Positions 8,597 to 17,090 of a stretch of 64,000 nt of DNA are shown here, piece after piece. The stretch's first letter is position 1. The number at the start of each line of letters is the position of its first letter. The DNA lies in contig NZ_CP009279.1 in NCBI RefSeq assembly GCF_000758545.1, positions 1,550,001-1,614,000 on the forward strand, read 5' to 3'. The position numbers and the translations under genes were made by a program. The stretch comes from Paenibacillus sp. FSL H7-0737. GTDB taxonomy: Bacteria > Bacillota > Bacilli > Paenibacillales > Paenibacillaceae. The notes below the pieces were generated by a model that saw only the letters and a program-made list of their open reading frames with translations, did not search any database and was not told where the DNA came from.

Positions 8597-8690
8597 CCTA
8601 TACCGTTTACAATTCCTCTTTCTGTAAATTGCCTAATAGCATCACTAGCATATGATCCTTCAATATCAGAATAACTGACTGTTATATCCT
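8597..8690 (-). pseudogene. Remnant of one SLH domain
   Basis: The minus strand reads YSDIEGSYASDAIRQFTERG followed by IVNGIG, an unmistakable first half of an S-layer-homology repeat (DI-x-A-x-x-AI ... GI-x-G). The reading frame continues as non-SLH sequence and there is no start or family continuation nearby. This is the decayed end of a former cell-surface protein gene. Nothing else is recognisable between 8521 and 8808. Confidence 0.6.
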
Positions 8691-8808
8691 GTTGAAACAG
8701 TCACTCATAAGTATATTTCTTCTTGATTGATAGGCATTTTGCTCTCAATCCACCAAGTTACTAAACTAAGCACGGCTCCGATGTACGCCTCTATTTTAAT
8801 TTGCTGTA

Positions 8809-10374
8809 CTATTCCACATATTCGTACTTTTCATTAAAAACCCGCACTTGATTTCGACCAGCTCTTTTGGCAGCATAAAGTGCTTCATCAGCTTTATGAA
8901 GAAGTTGATGGATTGTTTCCTCCACAGCTCCTGTCGTTACGGATACCCCAAAACTAGAGGTAATCGTTACCGATTTTTCATTTTCAACTAGAGGCTTCTG
9001 TTCAATGCAAAATCTAAGGTGATTAGCGAAGTTTTCCCCTTCCGCTAGTGTATAACCAGGTAAAGCGAGTACAAATTCTTCACCACCATATCTAGCAAAT
9101 AGTATATGTTCTCCCATCTCAGCCTTACATATTTGAGCCACATGTACTAGCATTTGATCTCCGGTTTGATGCCCATAAGTGTCGTTCACTTTTTTGAAAA
9201 AATCAATATCAAATAGAATAATCACAAAGGATGATAATTCACCCTTTGCTTTCATTAAGCTTTGCTCACTTTTCTGGAAAAAGGCACGACGATTGTATAT
9301 TTGTGTAAGATCATCATAATAGGCTTGATGCTCTAACTTTTGTTGTAATGTATGTAGCTCTGTTATATCCGTAAATATAATTAGTAAGCCAGAGTTATTA
9401 TTAGATTGTTGAAGCATAGAAATACGTAGCTGATATATATATTTACCTTGATGAATCGTAACATTCAATTTATCTGAGATCGTATCTAATTGAACAGGGA
9501 ATGATTGATCCGTTAGCATATACCAAACTTGATCAAATGGCTGCCCTAACGTTGATCGATCCAATTCACTAAACATACTTTTACAAGCTTGATTATATTC
9601 GATTAATTGATAGGTATCATTAAGCACAATGACACCATCGTTCATACTATTAAAGATCGTTTCCTTTGCAATTGGCATTATTGATAACATTCGAGAGGAG
9701 GTAATAGACCAAAGGTACAAAACAGAAGAAAACCAAATAACCATGGGTACAGGATCGATACCATCGGGTGTCACTCCTATGAATAATAAAAATGCAGTCA
9801 TTATTGGAAGCAGTTGACCGCAGATGAGGGCAAATAATTGAGATCGATATACACTAACGGTTTCCTTCCAGCGTGAAAGCAGCAATAAGAGCGCAGCTAA
9901 CATACAACAGAAAATGTAAATATTATGTACGGCAAACCATGCCCCATACTCAATCTCACTATATGGAGCCCCGAGCACCGAATGGATATCATATATTCTA
10001 TAGTAAAAATGATGGGATTCATTAGTTACATTGATGAGAAAAGTAATACAAGGCATTGTAAGTAGCGCGATTATTCTTTTTCTCGTTATTTTATAACCCA
10101 AATATTGCATGACAAACATTAATCCTAACGGAGGGAAAAATGGCATCCCTGCATACTGTACAATATTCCAAAATCTAAGCTGTTCTAACGAAGTCGATGT
10201 TAAGCTAAAGGCATAACCAAAGCAATAAATCATTGAAGTTAATGTATTCCACATGAACAAATTAGCGATATTTGTATAATAATGTCTCCTCCAATAAGTA
10301 AAGACAAGTATAGACAAATTCAGAACAGCCGAAGTACAAACTAATGTTATATATGCTGCTAGCTTCGAATCCAA
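8809..10374 (-). CDS. Membrane diguanylate cyclase (7TM sensor, PAS, GGDEF)
   Basis: A 521-residue protein. Residues 1-225 carry about seven membrane helices of the histidine-kinase N-terminal 7TM type. Residues about 235-345 form a PAS domain (GVIVLNDTYQLIEYNQACKS). Residues about 350-515 are a GGDEF domain with the active-site motif ARYGGEEFVLALPG, which fits an active enzyme making cyclic di-GMP from two GTP. The usual RxxD inhibitory site just before the motif is not evident, so product inhibition may be absent. It stands alone on the minus strand. Confidence 0.9.
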   Translation of the reverse strand: MDSKLAAYITLVCTSAVLNLSILVFTYWRRHYYTNIANLFMWNTLTSMIYCFGYAFSLTSTSLEQLRFWNIVQYAGMPFFPPLGLMFVMQYLGYKITRKRIIALLTMPCITFLINVTNESHHFYYRIYDIHSVLGAPYSEIEYGAWFAVHNIYIFCCMLAALLLLLSRWKETVSVYRSQLFALICGQLLPIMTAFLLFIGVTPDGIDPVPMVIWFSSVLYLWSITSSRMLSIMPIAKETIFNSMNDGVIVLNDTYQLIEYNQACKSMFSELDRSTLGQPFDQVWYMLTDQSFPVQLDTISDKLNVTIHQGKYIYQLRISMLQQSNNNSGLLIIFTDITELHTLQQKLEHQAYYDDLTQIYNRRAFFQKSEQSLMKAKGELSSFVIILFDIDFFKKVNDTYGHQTGDQMLVHVAQICKAEMGEHILFARYGGEEFVLALPGYTLAEGENFANHLRFCIEQKPLVENEKSVTITSSFGVSVTTGAVEETIHQLLHKADEALYAAKRAGRNQVRVFNEKYEYVE

Positions 10375-10582
10375 TAGGTATACCCACTTTCATACAATAC
10401 ATATATTTACGTTAACACGATTAATATAAGATGTTGATTTGTTCCTTGAACCATTTACAGGATTCCGTCCACATCACTATTATGTCTGTACTACCCACAT
10501 CGTATTGATTATTGCTTCATGAAATAGATTGTTTTTAACTTAGCATGACACTCATGACAGTAGCAACACATTTAGCCAATCA

Positions 10583-10641
10583 GTAATGTTGTACTAACTA
10601 TTTCGTCTATACCGATCACCAAATAGTTAGTACAACATTAC
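10583..10641. repeat. Perfect 21-base inverted repeat with 17-base spacer
   Basis: Left arm 10583-10603 (GTAATGTTGTACTAACTATTT) is exactly complementary to the right arm 10621-10641. There is no T-run on either side, so it is not a standard terminator. It lies in the gap between the diguanylate cyclase promoter region and the GH43 terminator. Role unknown. I see no gene elsewhere in 10375-10667. Confidence 0.8.
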
Positions 10642-10667
10642 GTAATTCATCACTTCTATTGCATTGC

Positions 10668-10708
10668 AAACAAGTACCCATCGATTGGATGGGTACTTGT
10701 TTTTATTT
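10668..10708. terminator. Terminator downstream of the GH43 operon
   Basis: Perfect stem AAACAAGTACCCAT / ATGGGTACTTGTTT with a 7-base loop. The T-run is strongest on the plus strand, but A-rich flank on the other side allows function for the minus-strand operon. Confidence 0.75.
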
Positions 10709-10783
10709 CTAATTATAAAGGCTTCCCCATGTACGACATAAGTCAACTAAATCCATTTAGAATTTTGTAAGGCGCTTGCAGAT

Positions 10784-11773
10784 CTATTCGTATTGTACAG
10801 AACGTGCAAGTGCCGCAACAGAGCCGCGAAAATCAGGTCTGCCGTCATCCGTCCACAACAGCTCCGCTACAAATGTATGGCGATTCGGATCGTATAGCGG
10901 ATCTCCTACAATATGCTTATACGTTCTTGCGTGGAACATAAACAGCGTCTTCTCGCCAGTCTCTGACACCGTGAAACTATTATGACCAGGACCATACATC
11001 GAGATGCTCTCATCAGTCGTGAGAACCGGTACTTTCGACTTGCGCCATGAGACAGCATCGAGCAAATCCGAGTCCGCATCGGCTTCAAGCAAGCCCATGC
11101 AATAATTGAAATCAGTAGCGCTAGCAGAGTAAGTGAGGAATACTCGATTATCTTTGCGAACAAATGCCGCGCCTTCGTTCACTTTATACCCGATGATCTC
11201 CCAGTCATATTCGGGCATCGTAATCATCGTTTGCGCCCCAATCAACGTCCACGGATTGCTCATTTTAGATATGTAGAGATTAGAGTTGCCTTCGATTTCC
11301 GGATCCTTTTGTGCCCATACGAAATAGAGGCTACCATTGTGCTCAAAGGTAGTGGCATCGAGGGAGAAGCTTTCCCACGCGGTACGAACCTGTCCTCTTT
11401 CCGTCCAGCTGCCTTCGAGCGGATTTGTATTTTCATTCTCCAGTACATACATCCGATGGTCGAACAAGCCTTCTGTCGTTTCCGACGTATGCGCGGCAGC
11501 GAAATATACGTACCATTTTCCATCAATAAAATGCAGCTCTGGCGCCCAAATATTGGCACTAAGAATGCCAGTCTCTCTCTTTCTCCAGATCACTACAGGA
11601 GCTGATGTAATAAGCCCTTCAAGGTCCTGTGCCCTACGGATTTCAATCCGATTATACTCTGGAACCGAGGCAACGAAATAATAATAACCATCTGAATGTC
11701 GGCATATAAAAGGATCAGCTCGTTGCTCGATCAATGGTTTAATGACGCGTAACTCCTCTTGTTGGACTCCCAT
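10784..11773 (-). CDS. GH43-family glycoside hydrolase (arabinofuranosidase/xylosidase type)
   Basis: A 329-residue five-bladed beta-propeller enzyme with no signal peptide, so cytoplasmic. The three GH43 carboxylates are visible: the general base Asp20 in RADPF, the modulating Asp in SLDATTF (about residue 140) and the acid Glu in NEGAAF (about residue 203). It is the last gene of a four-gene operon with a sugar ABC importer and a divergent AraR-like repressor. I infer it trims imported arabino-oligosaccharides; exact linkage specificity cannot be read from sequence. Confidence 0.9.
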   Translation of the reverse strand: MGVQQEELRVIKPLIEQRADPFICRHSDGYYYFVASVPEYNRIEIRRAQDLEGLITSAPVVIWRKRETGILSANIWAPELHFIDGKWYVYFAAAHTSETTEGLFDHRMYVLENENTNPLEGSWTERGQVRTAWESFSLDATTFEHNGSLYFVWAQKDPEIEGNSNLYISKMSNPWTLIGAQTMITMPEYDWEIIGYKVNEGAAFVRKDNRVFLTYSASATDFNYCMGLLEADADSDLLDAVSWRKSKVPVLTTDESISMYGPGHNSFTVSETGEKTLFMFHARTYKHIVGDPLYDPNRHTFVAELLWTDDGRPDFRGSVAALARSVQYE

Positions 11774-11802
11774 CTTATCACCTATTTCATAAGTAATAGA
11801 TA

Positions 11803-12651
11803 CTAACCTTTAACAGCACCCGCAGTCATACCATCAATGAAATATTTCTGGAAAGCGATAAACAATATGAAGATTGGAATGATGGAGAAGAAGGAGCCCA
11901 CGATCAGAAGGTCATAGTTATTCCCATAAGGAGTTAACAATGTTTTTAAACCGATTGGCAGTGTATATTTATTTTGATCTCCCAACACCATGAATGGCCA
12001 CAATAGATTATTCCAGCTATTCATACCATTCAGAATGGCCATTGCCGCAAAGGAAGGCTTCATAATCGGCATAATCACTCTGAAATATATCGCATATTCG
12101 TTTGCTCCATCAACTCGCCCAGATTGAATAATTTCTTTTGGTATGCTTCTGAGATATTGCCTAAAGAAGAATATCGTCCCGGCATTAGCTATACCCGGCA
12201 GAATGATTGCCGAATAGCTATTCACCATTTGCAAATCATTTATTAAGCTGTACAAAGGAACCAGCAATATTTCAAATGGCACCATCATAATGAGCAACAC
12301 ACATATAAAGAGGAAGTTCTTACCTTTGAAATCATACGCTGCAAAACCATATGCAACAAAAGCGCTTACAAACAGTGTCAAAGCAACCTGAATGATTGTT
12401 AACGTCATACTGTTCCAAAACCATACAAAATAATCATGTTGTCCAGTAAATAAATAGATAAAATTATCAAAACTCATTATTTCAAAATTCAAACTTAAGT
12501 TAAGACCATATCTTATTAAAGCTTCACCTGGTTTAAAGGAAGAGAGGGCCACTGCGTAGAATGGAACCATAATTATAACGAATAGTATAATAAAGGTACT
12601 AATTATGACTATTCTAGCAATTAAGTTGTTCTTCATCTGACTAGTGTCCAT
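11803..12651 (-). CDS. Sugar ABC transporter permease, MalG/LacG type
   Basis: A 282-residue inner-membrane protein with six predicted helices. The EAA loop is VDGANEYAIYFRVIMPIMKP, as in the CUT1 family, where it docks the ATPase. The ATG at 12651 is chosen because GGAGGAGGA lies just upstream and the previous gene ends at 12653; an earlier ATG overlapping that gene is less likely. It pairs with the upstream permease to form the translocation channel. No ATPase gene is in the operon, so a shared MsmX-type ATPase encoded elsewhere is expected. Confidence 0.92.
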   Translation of the reverse strand: MDTSQMKNNLIARIVIISTFIILFVIIMVPFYAVALSSFKPGEALIRYGLNLSLNFEIMSFDNFIYLFTGQHDYFVWFWNSMTLTIIQVALTLFVSAFVAYGFAAYDFKGKNFLFICVLLIMMVPFEILLVPLYSLINDLQMVNSYSAIILPGIANAGTIFFFRQYLRSIPKEIIQSGRVDGANEYAIYFRVIMPIMKPSFAAMAILNGMNSWNNLLWPFMVLGDQNKYTLPIGLKTLLTPYGNNYDLLIVGSFFSIIPIFILFIAFQKYFIDGMTAGAVKG

Positions 12652-12652
12652 T

Positions 12653-13549
12653 TTAATCCTCCTCCTTTTTGAACATTCCACTAAATTTCAACTGCGTTAA
12701 ATTGATAATCATAGCAATGACTAATAGAACGATACCAACTGCTGCAGCGTAACCGAGCTTATTCTTCTCAATTCCTTGTCTATACAAATATCCCACTATA
12801 GTTAGGCCAATATTTTTCGGTGAATTGTTACCGTTAAACATCATTAAGCTCTCGGTAAACATTGCCAAACCTGCATAAACACTAATTGTCGTAACATATA
12901 TCGTGGTCGGCTTCAATAATGGCATTGTAATCGATCTGAACTTCTGCCAAGCAGATGCCCCGTCAATTGAAGCAGCCTCATAATAATCGTTGTCAATGTT
13001 TTTCAAACCAGATAGATAGTACAGCATATTAACACCTGTCCATCGCCAACATGCAAGAATTAATAGTGCAGCCATACTCCATTCTGCATCTTTCAAGAAT
13101 TTAGTAGGCTCTACACCAAATAGACCTAGAAAACTGTTCATTAATGAACCATCCATTTCGCCGAATGTTAGGCGAAAAATAGTACCCGCCACTGCGACAG
13201 ATGTCAATGCAGGAAGAAAGAACGAAGATTTAAAAAACTCCCTCCCCAGCATTAACTTACTGTTTATCATAACTGCAAATAACATTGGGAAAGGGATTAA
13301 CAGCACTAAGGTTCCTAGCATGTATACAACGCTATTTTTAATAGCCGTCAAAAACACTTTATCTGTGAATAACTTCGAATAATTCGCTTCACCAACCCAT
13401 TTTGGATCCTGTCCCAACATCCTATCTTGAAAACTCATTACGAATGAATTTACAAGTGGATAAGACCAGAATATCAAGAATATGATTATGAATGGCAACA
13501 CAAATACATAAGGTGCAACCTTTTGAGAGTATACAAATTTCTTTATCAT
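12653..13549 (-). CDS. Sugar ABC transporter permease, MalF/LacF type
   Basis: A 298-residue protein with six predicted membrane helices and the CUT1 EAA loop EAASIDGASAWQKFRSITMP. It forms a heterodimer with the MalG-type partner encoded immediately downstream. The spacing to the binding-protein gene is 85 bases and contains a hairpin, a common arrangement that lets the binding protein be made in excess. Confidence 0.92.
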   Translation of the reverse strand: MIKKFVYSQKVAPYVFVLPFIIIFLIFWSYPLVNSFVMSFQDRMLGQDPKWVGEANYSKLFTDKVFLTAIKNSVVYMLGTLVLLIPFPMLFAVMINSKLMLGREFFKSSFFLPALTSVAVAGTIFRLTFGEMDGSLMNSFLGLFGVEPTKFLKDAEWSMAALLILACWRWTGVNMLYYLSGLKNIDNDYYEAASIDGASAWQKFRSITMPLLKPTTIYVTTISVYAGLAMFTESLMMFNGNNSPKNIGLTIVGYLYRQGIEKNKLGYAAAVGIVLLVIAMIINLTQLKFSGMFKKEED

Positions 13550-13578
13550 AATCCCACTCTCCCTTGACTATGACTAAA

Positions 13579-13606
13579 CCTGCCGAGCACCATTCTTGCC
13601 GACAGG
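13579..13606 (-). promoter_or_regulatory. Intercistronic hairpin between binding-protein and permease genes
   Basis: CCTGCCG (13579-13585) pairs with CGACAGG (13600-13606) except for one mismatch. There is no T-run, so I read it as an mRNA-stabilising or attenuating hairpin. Confidence 0.45.
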
Positions 13607-13634
13607 CTTAATCATAACCATTTACTTATTATTT

Positions 13635-14972
13635 TTATTTCAATTCTTGTTCAATTGCTGCCTGTGCTTCATCGAGAGCTTCCTTCACGTCTTGGCCATC
13701 TTCAAAGATCGCATTCAGAGTAACCGTATTGAGCACATTGCCGATCGTCGGTGAAGCTTTTACGGATTTGATAGCTCTAATTTCGTCTTTGATTTCATTC
13801 AAAGTATCAAATGCATTTGTTTTAAAATACTGGACGTATTCGTTATCAGGGTTTTTCGTTACAGCCTCATCTTTCCATACTTCCATATTGATTGGGTCAA
13901 ATCCAAGTGTATTCCAGATTTCAGTAGTAGCTTCTTTCGAAAGCTTAGCAAAAGCTACAAACTCTTTTGCCAACTGAACGTCTTTACCAGTCTTAGTAAC
14001 AACTGTGCCAGTACCGCCTAAGCCAACGGAACGAGGATTACCTTCTTCGAATACAGGCAATGGAGCAATTGCATACTTACCTTTAAGGTCCTTCATTTCG
14101 TTTACAAAGCGGGACATGTACCACTCAGGCATCAATGCGCTTGCGTAGTTGCCTTTGTTGTATTCGCCTTTTGCTTCTTCTGTGTCGGGTTGTCCGCCTG
14201 GGATCGTATGAATAACATTATTCTTCTGCAGGTCAACTAACATTTCAAACGCTTTAATCATCTCAGGTGAGTTAACTTTTGGATTGCCATTTTCATCTGT
14301 AAAATCAGCGTTTTGCTGAGCAAGTAACAGCGAGGCTTGCCACGTAGCGGATGTATCAGCAGTACCTAAGTACTTACCAGTCTTTTCATAAACCTTGATA
14401 CCTGCTTGATTGTAATCTTCCCAAGTTTTGATCATCTTGTAGTCAACACCTGCTTGTTCGAGAATTTCCGTGTTGTAGAAAGCAAGCGTAGCACCTACGT
14501 GATAATCAAAGCCATAAACCTGGTCAGCTTTGGAGTAAATATCAACACGTGAGGGAACGACAACGTCTTTGTATGGTGCAAATACATCATTCAAAGATTC
14601 CAGTGGAACGTTGTCCCCTTCCAAGAATTTAGGGAACTGACCAAGCTCGATATCCGCAATATCAGGAGCACCTTTTCCACTTGTAACTGCCAATAAGAGC
14701 TTGTTGTGCATATCATCGTAAGGCATAACCGTTACATTCAACTTAATCTGTTTGTCTGGATTCTGTTGGTTCCATAACCCCAGCATTTTATCCAAATGCT
14801 TGCCATGCAAATCTACGAATGTCCAAAATGACATTTCTGTTGCATTCTCACCGGCATCAGCGCCTAACTGCTGTGTTTCCGTTGATGAACTGGAAGACTT
14901 ACTACATGCCGACAAAACTAGTGACATCATAAGGATTGTAACGATGGAGATTAATGTAATGCGTTTTTTCAT
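13635..14972 (-). CDS. Sugar ABC transporter substrate-binding lipoprotein
   Basis: A 445-residue extracellular solute-binding protein (family 1). Starting at the ATG at 14972, behind AGAGAGGATG, gives a standard lipoprotein signal with lipobox LSAC. An upstream in-frame ATG would add 27 polar residues and spoil the signal, so I reject it. The mature protein would sit outside the membrane and deliver oligosaccharide to the two permeases. Arabinoside specificity is inferred from the GH43 enzyme and AraR-like regulator. Confidence 0.93.
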   Translation of the reverse strand: MKKRITLISIVTILMMSLVLSACSKSSSSSTETQQLGADAGENATEMSFWTFVDLHGKHLDKMLGLWNQQNPDKQIKLNVTVMPYDDMHNKLLLAVTSGKGAPDIADIELGQFPKFLEGDNVPLESLNDVFAPYKDVVVPSRVDIYSKADQVYGFDYHVGATLAFYNTEILEQAGVDYKMIKTWEDYNQAGIKVYEKTGKYLGTADTSATWQASLLLAQQNADFTDENGNPKVNSPEMIKAFEMLVDLQKNNVIHTIPGGQPDTEEAKGEYNKGNYASALMPEWYMSRFVNEMKDLKGKYAIAPLPVFEEGNPRSVGLGGTGTVVTKTGKDVQLAKEFVAFAKLSKEATTEIWNTLGFDPINMEVWKDEAVTKNPDNEYVQYFKTNAFDTLNEIKDEIRAIKSVKASPTIGNVLNTVTLNAIFEDGQDVKEALDEAQAAIEQELK

Positions 14973-15136
14973 TTGTTCGTCATCCTCTCTTTTTTTGTTA
15001 CTCATTTGAGATGCTGGGTGACTGGTCACTTCTGTTAATTTAAGCGGTTTCAATACGTCTCGTTACCAACCTTCTTAACATGATTCTAACCTTTCAATGA
15101 AAAGACACCTTCGTAATAAATTTCCTAATTCTGTAT

Positions 15137-15150
15137 TGTAAGCGCTTTAT
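15137..15150. promoter_or_regulatory. Candidate cre (CcpA) site
   Basis: TGTAAGCGCTTTAT fits the first nine positions of the catabolite-repression consensus TGWAANCGNTNWCA and deviates at the 3' end. It sits between the divergent binding-protein and regulator genes. Confidence 0.5.
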
Positions 15151-15160
15151 AAATTGCATT

Positions 15161-15185
15161 ATAATATATACGTAATATATTTTAT
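15161..15185. promoter_or_regulatory. Candidate operator of the AraR-like repressor
   Basis: An imperfect palindrome centred on ACGT, AATATATACGTAATATATT. AraR operators also have a central ACGT-type palindrome (ATTTGTACGTACAAAT-like), so this is a reasonable but untested target. Confidence 0.4.
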
Positions 15186-15235
15186 ATAACCAATTGATTA
15201 TAAAAATCATTAAATTTTAAGGGAGATGTACTTAT

Positions 15236-16300
15236 TTGAAAAAGCTGGTGCTCTACAAGCAAATTCAAGAAGATATTGTACAGAAAATTAAATCTGGGCA
15301 GCTTCGGCCAACGGACCGCGTCCCTTCTGAACAAGAATTAATGGACGAATTCAAAGTAAGTAAAATAACCGTCAAAAACGCCTTAACCCAGCTAGCTGAC
15401 GAAGGATTAATTATACGCGTACAAGGCAAAGGCACATTCGTCTCTTCTAGTCTTGATGTTTCTAGCATTGATTCTCCATTATCTCCACACAGCGCGTCGT
15501 CCTTGCCGCTCATCGGCTTCATTATTCCGACGATGGTAACCCGTGTCATTCAGAAGCTCGTCGACTACACGGAACAATTCCTGTCTGAAGCTGGCCTTAG
15601 CATGGTACTAAGCATCACGCGAGAGTCCTCCTCTATCGAATCGAACGCCATTCGTACACTAACGGGGCTCGGTGTGAAGGGACTGATCGTTTTTCCAACA
15701 GAAGATGAGAAGTACAACGAATCACTACTGCGTCTGTCGCTCGATAAATTCCCATGTGTGTTCATCGACCGCTACCTGCGCAACATTGAGACATACACGA
15801 TTACATCAGACAATTACGGCGGTGCGTATAAAGCTGTCTCTCATTTGCTATCCAAGGGTCATCATCAGATTGCACTCATCTCACCTGAGAATGCCAATAC
15901 AGCCATCGAGGATCGCACGCTCGGCTTCGAGAAGGCGTACATAGATCGAGGTATATCAATCGACAAGAGCTTGTGGTGTCACATCCCTCTCGACATTCTA
16001 CGCGGTAAGCAAGCATTGGACTATGTAAGCGACTTCTTGCAGGGGCATAGTGGAATTTCGGCAGCTTTCTCCTTAACCGAAGAAACCGCACGCCTTACAT
16101 CGGCCGCTATCAGCCGTCTCAACAATCACTCAAATATCGATTTGCTATCTTTCGATAATCCACATCTTTCATTCGTAGCTTATGTACAGCAGGATGAACA
16201 GGAAATGGCACGTACAGCCGTAAAGCTGTTACTTGAACAAATAGAGAATATATATTCACCTAAGAATGCCGTCATTCCCGTGCAGCTCATCTTCCCCTAA
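15236..16300 (+). CDS. AraR-like transcriptional repressor (GntR DNA-binding, LacI-type sensor)
   Basis: A 354-residue two-domain regulator. Residues 1-70 form a GntR-type winged helix (LYKQIQEDIVQKIKSGQL, then FKVSKITVKNALTQLADEG). Residues 83-350 form a periplasmic-binding-protein-like sensor typical of LacI family members (PLIGFIIPT, then IEDRTLGFEKAY). That fusion is the hallmark of AraR. The start is TTG with GGGAGATG upstream. It is divergent from the importer-GH43 operon and most likely represses it until arabinose or an arabinoside is bound. Confidence 0.9.
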   Translation: MKKLVLYKQIQEDIVQKIKSGQLRPTDRVPSEQELMDEFKVSKITVKNALTQLADEGLIIRVQGKGTFVSSSLDVSSIDSPLSPHSASSLPLIGFIIPTMVTRVIQKLVDYTEQFLSEAGLSMVLSITRESSSIESNAIRTLTGLGVKGLIVFPTEDEKYNESLLRLSLDKFPCVFIDRYLRNIETYTITSDNYGGAYKAVSHLLSKGHHQIALISPENANTAIEDRTLGFEKAYIDRGISIDKSLWCHIPLDILRGKQALDYVSDFLQGHSGISAAFSLTEETARLTSAAISRLNNHSNIDLLSFDNPHLSFVAYVQQDEQEMARTAVKLLLEQIENIYSPKNAVIPVQLIFP

Positions 16301-16595
16301 CTATTTCATTGGACTTTATCGACACTCTAGGAGCACCTTCAGTAGAAGTTGTCTTCTTTTGCGTTCCAGCGCATAGAGTATAACAATATATCATAAAGGT
16401 GCTAGCGGCCAAAACGGGAGATTCGCTCCACTTTGTTACGAAAACCGCTGATTCATACGGATGAAACCGATCTTCGGGTCGGGGAGTGAGTGTCAAGGAA
16501 TCTCAGAGCATGATGATCATGAAGGAATATTCAAATGTCTCCAGGAACTCAATGAGGAAATAAATATGAAAATGTTTATATGAGCAAATAATTTT

Positions 16596-16970
16596 CTAGG
16601 CGCTGGATGGAGTAAGATCGAGTAGGGATGACATGCCGAGTGTACCGACTTGTACATCGACCGAGCCCCCACCATAGTAGATTGTAAGATATTCATACTG
16701 ATTTGAGACCATATTTTATTCACGTTTTGTAGCCAACTATTTGTAGAATCTTTATAGTGATTATCGCCGCTGTAGCTTGCAGTAATAGTGTGATTACCAA
16801 CCGTAAGATCTGACGCCTCATAGACCGCTAGTCCCCTGGTATACAGTCCCTAACTCTACTTTTCCGCCATAAAAAGTGATAGTCCCGCTAGGAACAAACG
16901 ACTTACAGAGGGAACTTCTGCTATAAACGAGACCGTCTTTCCATAATCCGAAAAAAAGTCTTTTCGTTCT
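16596..16970 (-). pseudogene. Remnant of a secreted protein with a bacterial Ig-like domain
   Basis: On the minus strand, frames with frameshifts read SGTITFYGGKVELGTVYQGT, then DLTVGNHTITASYSGDNHYK followed by DSTNSWLQNV, a typical Ig-like repeat of surface proteins. A third frame ends QYEYLTIYYGGGSVDVQVGT and stops at TAG (16596-16598). At least two frameshifts and one internal stop break the gene, and no start or catalytic domain remains. The rest of 16301-16595 and 16971-17015 holds nothing I recognise. Confidence 0.6.
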
Positions 16971-17015
16971 ACTTGTGGTACGGTTCATCGCACTATCTGT
17001 AACGGCAAGTTATAA

Positions 17016-17042
17016 GGCCATCCCTTTCGGGATGGCCCTTTC
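17016..17042. terminator. Terminator near the end of the amidase-SLH gene
   Basis: Perfect 9-bp stem GGCCATCCC / GGGATGGCC with a 4-base loop, with only a short T-rich tail. Confidence 0.6.
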
Positions 17043-17090
17043 TGTAAACGTGGTTACTCGAGTACTCTGTCATTTTTAATTGAATTTCTT

